From Bacteroidota bacterium (GTDB taxonomy: Bacteria > Bacteroidota > Bacteroidia > Bacteroidales > FEN-979), in the NCBI GenBank assembly GCA_014382125.1, contig JACNKI010000086.1:1-34331 (forward strand): 34,331 bases of DNA, read 5' to 3'. Both the position numbers and the translations under genes were made by a program. This document shows positions 16,400 to 23,306 of the stretch, in pieces. The notes beneath the pieces are model-generated. The model had not been told where the DNA came from, ran no database searches, and saw only the letters and a program-made list of their open reading frames with translations. Each line of letters begins with the position of its first letter. Within the stretch, counting starts at the first letter, position 1.

Positions 16400-17665
16400 T
16401 TATTGCTCGTATCTTAATGCATCTATGGGCTTTACTGCCACAGCTCTTCTGGCCGGAATGAAACCAGCCAGGGCTCCGGAAAAGACCAGGATGCTCAATG
16501 CGATCATCGCGATCCTGAAATCGACTCCCGGCTGATAGAACATATTTGTATCTGCACCTGATGACTCCATGGCGAAGTTAACCAGTTCCAGAATACTTAC
16601 GCCGATAACCAGGCCGATATAGCCGGCAAAAGTTGTCAATACGACAGCTTCCGTGATGATCTGACTGATTATCTTAAAGGGTGTGGCTCCGATGGCCCGT
16701 TGAATGCCAATCTCTTTGGTGCGTTCTTTCACCACAACCAGCATAATATTGCTCACACCAATGATGCCAGCCATCAGTGTGCCAATCCCAACGATCCATA
16801 CTAGCACCTTGATTCCGGTAAAGAGTCCTTGAAATTTTCTGAACTCTGCCTCCAGGTTAAAATGACCGATTGCCCGGTCGTCATGTGGGGCAACACCATG
16901 TCGTTGCTTCAATATACTGATCGCTTTCTCTTCCACAACTGACACCGGTATGCCATCCTGTGATGTAATTGCGAAGAAACCGACAACATTTCCATAGTTG
17001 TAGGTTTTCTGCAATGTAGTAAAGGGCATAAAAATATTTTTGTTTTCACGATCCGCCTGTTCTCCTGTTCGTTTCGATTTACAGATCCCGACCACTTTGA
17101 AATAGATTCCCTGAATCTGAATGTATTCGCCAATGGCCTCTTCATCCTCCTCAAACAACAACTCTTTCACCCCTTTACCGATCACGACAATTTTTCGTTT
17201 CTCCTCAATATCAAGCTCGTTGATTAATCGTCCATCTGTGATATATAATGGATCTATCAGAAAAAATTCCGGATACTCTCCCATGATTGAAAAGGAGCCC
17301 GCCTCCTTGCCCCGGATTACGTTATTGGTGCTAAAAAAATCTCCTCCCCGTATGCGTGGTGCCAGGTATTTGATCTCGGGAATGGCATTGCGAAGTACAA
17401 CCGCATCATCGTTATCGTAGTTAAACCGTCGTCCACGCGGGAATCCCTTGTAGGGTATTGTCGTTTGTTGTGTCCAGATGAAGACGCTGTTGGTCGCCAT
17501 GTCGGCAAAATTCCGTGATACGGAATTCTCCAGTCCATTCCCCGAGCCCAGCATAATCACCAGCATGAAGATTCCCCAGAAAACCCCAAAAGCGGTCAGG
17601 AAGGTCCTCATTTTATTGGACCTTAGTACGTGATATATCTCCTGCCAGCGGTCTAGATCAAACAT
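16400..17665 (-). CDS. MacB-type ABC transporter permease (second copy)
   Basis: 421-residue FtsX/MacB-fold permease with no fused ATPase. The first span (RTFLTAFGVFWGIFMLVIMLGSG) is followed by a large periplasmic MacB-core domain (about 45-280), then three C-terminal spans, including the coupling segment VVKERTKEIGIQRAIGATP and the terminal IPARRAVAVKPIDALRYE. It closely resembles the upstream permease (17780-19018), so the two may form a heterodimer. The gap between them (114 bases) holds two simple repeat tracts. The mechanism of this family is mechanotransmission rather than transport through the membrane domains; substrate unknown. Confidence 0.9.
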   Translation of the reverse strand: MFDLDRWQEIYHVLRSNKMRTFLTAFGVFWGIFMLVIMLGSGNGLENSVSRNFADMATNSVFIWTQQTTIPYKGFPRGRRFNYDNDDAVVLRNAIPEIKYLAPRIRGGDFFSTNNVIRGKEAGSFSIMGEYPEFFLIDPLYITDGRLINELDIEEKRKIVVIGKGVKELLFEEDEEAIGEYIQIQGIYFKVVGICKSKRTGEQADRENKNIFMPFTTLQKTYNYGNVVGFFAITSQDGIPVSVVEEKAISILKQRHGVAPHDDRAIGHFNLEAEFRKFQGLFTGIKVLVWIVGIGTLMAGIIGVSNIMLVVVKERTKEIGIQRAIGATPFKIISQIITEAVVLTTFAGYIGLVIGVSILELVNFAMESSGADTNMFYQPGVDFRIAMIALSILVFSGALAGFIPARRAVAVKPIDALRYEQ

Positions 17666-17670
17666 TCTTT

Positions 17671-17705
17671 TTCAGGTTCAAGATTCAAAACTCAAGGTTC
17701 AAGGC
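17671..17705. repeat. TTCAAG-type tandem oligonucleotide repeat
   Basis: Between the two permeases: imperfect units of TTCAGG, TTCAAGA, TTCAAAACTCAAGG, TTCAAGG. Similar TTCAAGGTTCAA arrays are a common intergenic feature in Bacteroidota. It is in the transcribed spacer of the operon. Confidence 0.5.
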
Positions 17706-17741
17706 GATTATATCTTTTAATGTTCTCTGTTCCACTTTTTT

Positions 17742-17774
17742 TCACTCACCTGCTCACCAGTTCACCAGTTCACT
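17742..17774. repeat. TCACC-type tandem oligonucleotide repeat
   Basis: Just after the upstream permease stop (minus strand): units TCACTCACC, TGCTCACCAG, TTCACCAG, TTCACT. It is a different repeat family from the neighbouring TTCAAG tract. Confidence 0.5.
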
Positions 17775-17779
17775 AATTA

Positions 17780-19018
17780 TCATTCGTCTCTCAGTGCTTC
17801 TATCGGTTTAATTTTCGCGGCTTTTCGGGCTGGGAAGAGCCCTGCCAATGTTCCAGCGATGATGAGCAAAATGGTCGCACCAACTGCAATGGAAAAATTC
17901 GCTTCCGGGCTTCTGAAGAAATCGATCTCCGGTAAATTCATGGAGATAATTTCTAATACACCGATGCCAAGCACGAGGCCGATATATCCTGAGAATCCTG
18001 TGATGATAATTGCCTCCCGGAGGATCAGGGCAATCACGGAAAAAGGCGTTGCACCCAGCGCTTTTCGAATTCCGATCTCTTTGGTACGCTCCTTTACCGA
18101 GATCATCATGATATTGCTTACGCCAACAATCCCGGCGATGATAGTCCCGATGCCGACGATCCAGATGAAGAGCCGGATCCCCAAAAACAATCCTTGAAAT
18201 CTCCGGAAATCTTCATTTTTACTCCAGATAAAAACGGCTCGTTCATCCTCTTTATCAAATGTGTGTTTTCTGGCCAGTAAATTGCGTGTCTGCTCCAAAA
18301 TCATATTTACTTCCTCCACTGTCGCATCACCGGTAGTAAGAGATATCTGACTCACCACATTCTGTCCGCTGAAGACCCGCTGAGCTGTTGTGATTGGAAT
18401 ATAGATCCTTCGCAGTTCGCTGTCGTCCCGTCCAAAATCCCTGAAAACTCCTACAACCTTGAATAGTACTCCGTTGATATTGAGATACTCCCCCATGGCA
18501 ACCGTATCCGATCCCTTGAAGAGATCCTCTTTCACCTTCTCTCCGATTATCGCAACTTTTCTGTATTGATTGATATCGAAAATATTCAGGAAACGCCCTT
18601 CCAACATCTCTACCTCTTTGATATGTCCATAATCGGGATGACATGGAGAGAGATAGAATGTGCCATATTCATTCTTATAGGATGTGATTGTGTTTCCCAG
18701 AAACATTCTTGAAGACATGAACTCATGATCACGTATGGAAGCCTTGAGGAGGTCATAATCCTCGTTTGTAAACCGGATTAACCGGCCGGCCTGCAATCCT
18801 TTGTATTCCAGGCTGGTCATCCCACTACTGATCCAGATGCCGTTATTGGCCCCTCCTCGAAACTGATCGGTGACACCATTTTCCAATCCTTTTCCGGATC
18901 CCAGTAATATGATCAGCATAAAGATTCCCCAGGCAACGGCAAATCCTGTCAGGAAAGTACGCAATTTATTCTTTCGAATTGTACTGTAAATCTCCTGCCA
19001 CTTATCCAGCTCAAACAT
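17780..19018 (-). CDS. MacB-type ABC transporter permease (first copy)
   Basis: 412 residues with the same architecture as the next permease: an N-terminal span (RTFLTGFAVAWGIFMLIILLGSG), a periplasmic MacB-core domain, and three C-terminal spans with SVKERTKEIGIRKALGATP and the terminal FPARKAAKIKPIEALRDE. It starts 6 bases after the stop of the truncated ATPase, so translation of the two is probably coupled. The near-identical first 35 residues and C-terminal coupling loop of the two permeases indicate tandem duplication followed by divergence of the periplasmic domains. Confidence 0.9.
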   Translation of the reverse strand: MFELDKWQEIYSTIRKNKLRTFLTGFAVAWGIFMLIILLGSGKGLENGVTDQFRGGANNGIWISSGMTSLEYKGLQAGRLIRFTNEDYDLLKASIRDHEFMSSRMFLGNTITSYKNEYGTFYLSPCHPDYGHIKEVEMLEGRFLNIFDINQYRKVAIIGEKVKEDLFKGSDTVAMGEYLNINGVLFKVVGVFRDFGRDDSELRRIYIPITTAQRVFSGQNVVSQISLTTGDATVEEVNMILEQTRNLLARKHTFDKEDERAVFIWSKNEDFRRFQGLFLGIRLFIWIVGIGTIIAGIVGVSNIMMISVKERTKEIGIRKALGATPFSVIALILREAIIITGFSGYIGLVLGIGVLEIISMNLPEIDFFRSPEANFSIAVGATILLIIAGTLAGLFPARKAAKIKPIEALRDE

Positions 19019-19024
19019 TGATTC

Positions 19025-19540
19025 TCAGGCTACTTTTTCGCACTTGGTATCCCTTACTTTGGGTTTGGTGATCAATGCCCTGGCGATAGCAACACGTTGC
19101 TTCTGGCCACCGGAGAGCTCGCTTGGAAGGTGGTGAGCCCACTCTTTCAGTCCCAGCTTATCCAGGTATTCCACGGCTATCTTGTTGCGTTTCCGCCGGC
19201 TTACCTTTTGATAGTATAATGGTAGTGCTACATTCTCCATGGCATTTTTAAAGGAGACAAGATTAAATGACTGAAAGACAAATCCCAGAGTTTTATTCCT
19301 GAGCTGAGCAGCTTTCCGTTCATTCAGATGCTGGATCTTCTTCCCATCAAGCTGGTATACACCATCATCATAGTTATCCAGGATTCCAAGGATGTTCAAC
19401 AGTGTCGATTTTCCTGATCCTGATGGCCCCATAATTGAGATCATTTCTCCTGCTTCGATTTTCAAATCGATACCTTTTAGTACATGCAAGCTATTCTGGC
19501 CGTTTGTATACGATTTATGAATGCTTTTAATATTTATCAT
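19025..19540 (-). CDS. MacB/LolD-type ABC ATPase, truncated before Walker B
   Basis: Nucleotide-binding subunit for the two downstream permeases. Walker A (GPSGSGKST), Q-loop (FVFQSFNL) and the ABC signature (LSGGQKQRVAIARAL) are intact. However, after ITKPKV, where the family continues with hydrophobics and DEPTGALD, the frame reads RDTKCEKVA and stops. Walker B, the catalytic Glu, D-loop and H-loop are all absent; 171 residues against the usual 220-230. The permease ATG follows after 6 bases, so the missing part is not simply frameshifted downstream. The tail RDTKCEKVA could be the original C-terminus, which implies an in-frame deletion of about 55 codons. As it stands, it should not hydrolyse ATP. 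A natural deletion, an assembly collapse, or complementation by another ATPase are all possible. Confidence 0.85.
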   Translation of the reverse strand: MINIKSIHKSYTNGQNSLHVLKGIDLKIEAGEMISIMGPSGSGKSTLLNILGILDNYDDGVYQLDGKKIQHLNERKAAQLRNKTLGFVFQSFNLVSFKNAMENVALPLYYQKVSRRKRNKIAVEYLDKLGLKEWAHHLPSELSGGQKQRVAIARALITKPKVRDTKCEKVA

Positions 19541-19718
19541 GATAAAATTGCTGTTTTAATATAGTTAGTAAGACTCACTTCAGCTGATTACGTTACATAC
19601 ATTTTAAAAAAACTATATCTTCCTGATATATAACGCAAAATTCATTCAAACAGCCGACAAAGAGAAAAGAATTAGATATACATAATCAGGAAAACGATGA
19701 AAGCATCAGAAACCGGGA

Positions 19719-19743
19719 TTTTAGATTAGAAAATAGATTCCGG
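19719..19743. repeat. TTTAGATT-type short repeat upstream of EF-G
   Basis: Two imperfect TTTAGATT/AATAGATT units flanked by CCGGG and CCGG, in the 244-base spacer between the divergent ABC operon and EF-G genes. The rest of that spacer is AT-rich with no clear motif beyond the EF-G -7 box. Confidence 0.3.
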
Positions 19744-19758
19744 AAGCAAGAAAACCTG

Positions 19759-19766
19759 TATCTTTG
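19759..19766 (+). promoter_or_regulatory. -7 box of the EF-G gene at 19785
   Basis: TATCTTTG, followed by CGCCCC, is a strong TAnnTTTG match. It lies 19 bases before the ATG at 19785; the -33 element is not clear. Confidence 0.55.
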
Positions 19767-19784
19767 CGCCCCAAAAAAATCATT

Positions 19785-21833
19785 ATGCCTTTAACAAAAC
19801 TCCGAAATATAGGTATCGCTGCTCATATTGATGCTGGAAAAACAACGGTGACTGAAAGGATCCTGTTTTTCACAGGAACCACCCGAAAGATGGGCGAAGT
19901 TCATGACGGGCAAGCCACTATGGATTTCATGAAGCAGGAGCAGGAACGAGGAATCACGATTGCTTCTGCAGCGATCTCATGTGGCTGGAAAGATTACCAG
20001 ATAAACCTGATTGATACTCCGGGGCATGTTGACTTTACCGTCGAAGTAGAGCGTTCCCTCCGTGTGATAGATGGAATGGTTGCGCTATTCTGTGCCGTTG
20101 GAGGTGTTGAACCACAGAGTGAAACTGTATGGAACCAGGCAGACAGGTACCGCGTTCCCCGTATCGGTTTAATCAATAAAATGGATCGAACCGGTGCTGA
20201 TTATCATCACGTGGTCGATCAAATGAATAAATACCTGGATGCCAATGCATTTCCATTCCAAATCCCCATTGGAGAAGAAGATTCATTCGAAGGCATTTGC
20301 GACATCATTGAACGGAAAGCATACATCTTCAAGGAGTATGATCGCATAGAAACCGGGATTCCTGAAGAATATCAGGCTAGGTGTGAAGAGGCACGAGCCA
20401 AACTGGTGGAGAAAGTAGCTGAATTCAACGATGAGATCATGGAACTCTACTTTGAGGAAGAGGATGTCCCTGCCGATCTTCTGAAATCAGCTGCCCGGGA
20501 TGCCACGCTCAAGTTGCTGATCACCCCGGTTTTTTGCGGGGCTGCATATAAAAACAAGGGAATTCAACTGTTACTGAATGCCGTGCTGGATTACCTGCCA
20601 TCTCCTATCGACGTTGGGGCAGTTGTGGGAACAGATCTGGATGATCCAGCCAAAACTCATACCTGTCAACCTTCACCAACGGAACCATTTTCAGCACTGG
20701 CATTTAAACTAATCCATGATCCCTTTGTCGGTCAACAAACGTTTACCCGGATCTTTTCCGGAACACTGAAAAGTGGGATGCGTGTATTTAACTCAACAAA
20801 AGGGAAGTATGAGCGTATCGGCAGGATCCTGAAGATCCATGCCAAGGACCGGGAAGAAGTGAGTGAAGCATTTCCGGGTGATATTGTTGCACTTATTGGC
20901 ATGAAACTGACCAAAACCGGTGACACGCTTTGCAGTGAAGAACATAAGATGTTGCTGGAGTCCATTCACATTCCGCCGGCTGTAATCGAATTGAAGGTCG
21001 TACCCGCCAAACGCCAGGATCAGTCGAAGCTGGGTGAAGCGCTCGCCAAACTGGCAAACGAAGATCCCTCCTTCAATGTCCGTTACGACCATGAAACTGA
21101 AGAGACCGTGATCTCTGGCATGGGTGAATTACACCTCGAGATACTTATCGACAGGTTGAAGCATGAGTTCAACGTTGATGCTGTTGTTGGAGAGCCGTCG
21201 GTCGCTTTCCGTGAAACCATTACCTCCGAAGCGGTTTCAAACTACAAACACAGCAAGCAAACCGGTGGTAAAGGTCAGTTTGCTCATACGGTGATGAGGC
21301 TGGAACCCAATGAGGGTGAGGGGTATGCGTTTTCTGATAAGATTAAAGGCGGGGTTATTCCTGTTGAATTCATTCCGAGTGTAAACAAAGGGATCAAGAA
21401 AACGCTTGCTCGGGGCATTTTGGCCGGTTATCCGATTGTTGATGTAAAAGTAGTATTGCTTGATGGCGCTTTCCACCCGGTCGACTCCTCAGATATGGCT
21501 TTTCAAACCTGTGCCTCTATTTGCTTTAAAAATGGATTTATGAAAGCAAATCCGGTCTTGCTGGAACCGATCATGAAAGTCGAGGTTAATACACCGGATG
21601 AGTATATCGGGGATATTGTAAGTAACCTGAACCGGCGCAGAGGCCGGATTGAGGCGATGCGTCGTTACCGGAAAGGATCTCAAAAGGTGAACGCGTTTGT
21701 CCCGTTGTTGGAGATGTTCGGTTACGCTACACAGCTACGTAACCTATCCAGCGGCCGGGCAAACTATTCGATGGAATTTTTTCAGTACCAGGCGTTGCCA
21801 ACGAAGATTCAGGAAGAGATACTGAAGAAGTGA
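19785..21833 (+). CDS. fusA: Elongation factor G with canonical GTPase motifs
   Basis: Ribosomal translocase, 682 residues from the ATG at 19785 ([21 protein letters not shown]). The longer frame starts at a TTG inside the -7 box and is rejected. G motifs are intact: AHIDAGKTT (P-loop), RGITI with Thr58, DTPGHVDF with catalytic His81, INKMD (131-134). Domain IV has the [11 protein letters not shown] loop, and domain V runs to the C-terminus. It is not in an rpsL-rpsG-fusA operon; it has its own promoter and is flanked by an ABC operon and an RNA helicase. So it may be either the main EF-G or an extra paralogue of the spdEFG type; the motif [13 protein letters not shown] and its divergence from Bacteroides EF-G leave this open. 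Confidence 0.9.
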   Translation: MPLTKLRNIGIAAHIDAGKTTVTERILFFTGTTRKMGEVHDGQATMDFMKQEQERGITIASAAISCGWKDYQINLIDTPGHVDFTVEVERSLRVIDGMVALFCAVGGVEPQSETVWNQADRYRVPRIGLINKMDRTGADYHHVVDQMNKYLDANAFPFQIPIGEEDSFEGICDIIERKAYIFKEYDRIETGIPEEYQARCEEARAKLVEKVAEFNDEIMELYFEEEDVPADLLKSAARDATLKLLITPVFCGAAYKNKGIQLLLNAVLDYLPSPIDVGAVVGTDLDDPAKTHTCQPSPTEPFSALAFKLIHDPFVGQQTFTRIFSGTLKSGMRVFNSTKGKYERIGRILKIHAKDREEVSEAFPGDIVALIGMKLTKTGDTLCSEEHKMLLESIHIPPAVIELKVVPAKRQDQSKLGEALAKLANEDPSFNVRYDHETEETVISGMGELHLEILIDRLKHEFNVDAVVGEPSVAFRETITSEAVSNYKHSKQTGGKGQFAHTVMRLEPNEGEGYAFSDKIKGGVIPVEFIPSVNKGIKKTLARGILAGYPIVDVKVVLLDGAFHPVDSSDMAFQTCASICFKNGFMKANPVLLEPIMKVEVNTPDEYIGDIVSNLNRRRGRIEAMRRYRKGSQKVNAFVPLLEMFGYATQLRNLSSGRANYSMEFFQYQALPTKIQEEILKK

Positions 21834-21917
21834 TTGCCATAATTAATTGCCATTATTGCCATAAAATATTTTAGAAATAATGTGCAATAGTGTGCATTCT
21901 TGCGCAATTGTGTGCAA
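21833..21917. repeat. ATTGCCAT and GTGCAAT repeat tract between convergent genes
   Basis: Three ATTGCCAT units (21833-21840, 21846-21853, 21855-21862), then four TGTGCAAT/TGCGCAAT-like units to 21917, filling the space between the EF-G stop and the helicase stop. It is low-complexity sequence of the intergenic-repeat kind. Confidence 0.55.
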
Positions 21918-23099
21918 TTACCTCCGTCTTGAAAATCCTCTGGGTTTCTTTGGATTATACTCCGGTGCTTCACCAAGCTGTTTTGGCACGACTCCTTTAT
22001 AGACCTTTTTGCCCAGTAACTTTTCGATCTCTGCAAATTTCCATTGACCATCAGGATTGATGAATGTAATGGCTACGCCGGAAGCTTCCGCCCGGGCAGT
22101 TCTGCCGATTCGGTGGATGTAATCCTCTGCGTCGTTGGGAACATCGTAGTTTAACACCAGGTCGATATTTTCCACATCGATGCCACGGGAGACTACATCG
22201 GTTGCCACCAGAACCTGGATCTCTTTAGCCCTGAAACTGTTCATCACCCGTTCCCGCTCTTTCTGGTCCAGGTCAGAATGGATCTCCTGCACCTCCAGTC
22301 CGGCTCTTTTTAACTCCCTGCTCAGCAGTTTCGTGCTGCTTTTTGTTGAGCAGAAGATCAGGATGGTCCTTCCCTTGGAAGTGCCCAAAAGGTATTTAAC
22401 CAAAGGGAGTTTCTGGGTATCGTAAACCGAATAGGCCAATTGGAGAATCTTTTCAGCAGGTTTCGAGAGAGCAATATTAACCTCTGCCGGATCATGCAAT
22501 ACTTTTTTGGCCAGATTCAGTATGTCGGTTGGAATGGTTGCTGAGAAAAGTAGGGTCTGGCGCTTCTTCGGTACATGCGAGATGATCTTCATGATGTCGT
22601 CATAAAAACCCATATCGAGCATCCTGTCGGCTTCATCCAAAATGAGGAATTTGATGGTTGAAAAATCCACATATCCCATGTTCAGGTGGGCGATCATCCT
22701 CCCGGGAGTACAGACCACAACATTCACCCCACTTGTCAGGGCATCTTTCTCCCTGGTAAACGTAGCTCCGTCGGTTCCGCCGTAGATGGCCAGGGAGCTA
22801 ACCGATGTGAAATAGGATAACCCCTCCATGTGTTGGTCAATCTGCACAGCCAGCTCCCTGGTGGGAACGACCACGAGGGCTTTAATCCCTGGACTAGTGT
22901 TTTCCTTCAGGATTCTGTCTGTTATAGGCAATAAAAATGCGGCAGTTTTTCCGGTTCCGGTCTGCGCCGAACCGATCAGGTCTTTTCCCTCCATGATGAT
23001 GGGGATGCCTTGTTCCTGGATAGGGGTGGGTATTTCAAATCCAAGCGAATCAATCCCTTCTGCCAATTGGGGATTAAAATTAAAGTCAGAGAATTTCAA
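21918..23099 (-). CDS. DEAD-box RNA helicase, RhlE-like
   Basis: ATP-dependent RNA unwinding enzyme used in ribosome assembly or RNA decay. From the TTG at 23099 (MKFSDFNFNPQL, the usual RhlE start) it has 393 residues; a further in-frame TTG at 23129 would add ten (NNPYYHHQQ) and is possible. Motifs in order: Q-motif PTPIQEQ; I AQTGTGKT (45-52); Ia PTRELA; II DEAD (155-158); III SAT (186-188); IV ILIFCSTK; V TDVVSRGID; VI HRIGRTARA. The C-terminus is a short basic tail (KKPRGFSRRR), likely for RNA contact. It has its own promoter and is convergent with EF-G. Such genes are often cold-induced, but no sequence here shows that. Confidence 0.93.
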   Translation of the reverse strand: MKFSDFNFNPQLAEGIDSLGFEIPTPIQEQGIPIIMEGKDLIGSAQTGTGKTAAFLLPITDRILKENTSPGIKALVVVPTRELAVQIDQHMEGLSYFTSVSSLAIYGGTDGATFTREKDALTSGVNVVVCTPGRMIAHLNMGYVDFSTIKFLILDEADRMLDMGFYDDIMKIISHVPKKRQTLLFSATIPTDILNLAKKVLHDPAEVNIALSKPAEKILQLAYSVYDTQKLPLVKYLLGTSKGRTILIFCSTKSSTKLLSRELKRAGLEVQEIHSDLDQKERERVMNSFRAKEIQVLVATDVVSRGIDVENIDLVLNYDVPNDAEDYIHRIGRTARAEASGVAITFINPDGQWKFAEIEKLLGKKVYKGVVPKQLGEAPEYNPKKPRGFSRRR

Positions 23100-23140
23100 C
23101 TGTTGATGGTGATAATATGGATTATTCAAAAAAATTTTCG

Positions 23141-23148
23141 CAAAGATA
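23141..23148 (-). promoter_or_regulatory. -7 box of the helicase gene
   Basis: TATCTTTG followed by CG on the minus strand fits TAnnTTTG. Transcription near 23137 leaves room for either TTG start (23129 or 23099). Confidence 0.5.
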
Positions 23149-23234
23149 CAACCTTTGTTTGATTAATCTTTGCACTTGATGACACGTTAATGATACTGAT
23201 CATGGTGCATATGAATATGAATTATTAATTTTTC

Positions 23235-23265
23235 TTGGTTTCGATGTGAGATTTTCTTATATTTG
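23235..23265 (+). promoter_or_regulatory. Promoter of the T9SS propeller protein gene
   Basis: TTG (23235-23237), 20 bases, then TATATTTG (23258-23265), close to the TTTG-N19-TAnnTTTG consensus, about 42 bases before the ATG. Confidence 0.5.
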
Positions 23266-23306
23266 AATGCTCTATATGTTTATGAGTGTTCATTAAATCC
23301 ATCATC

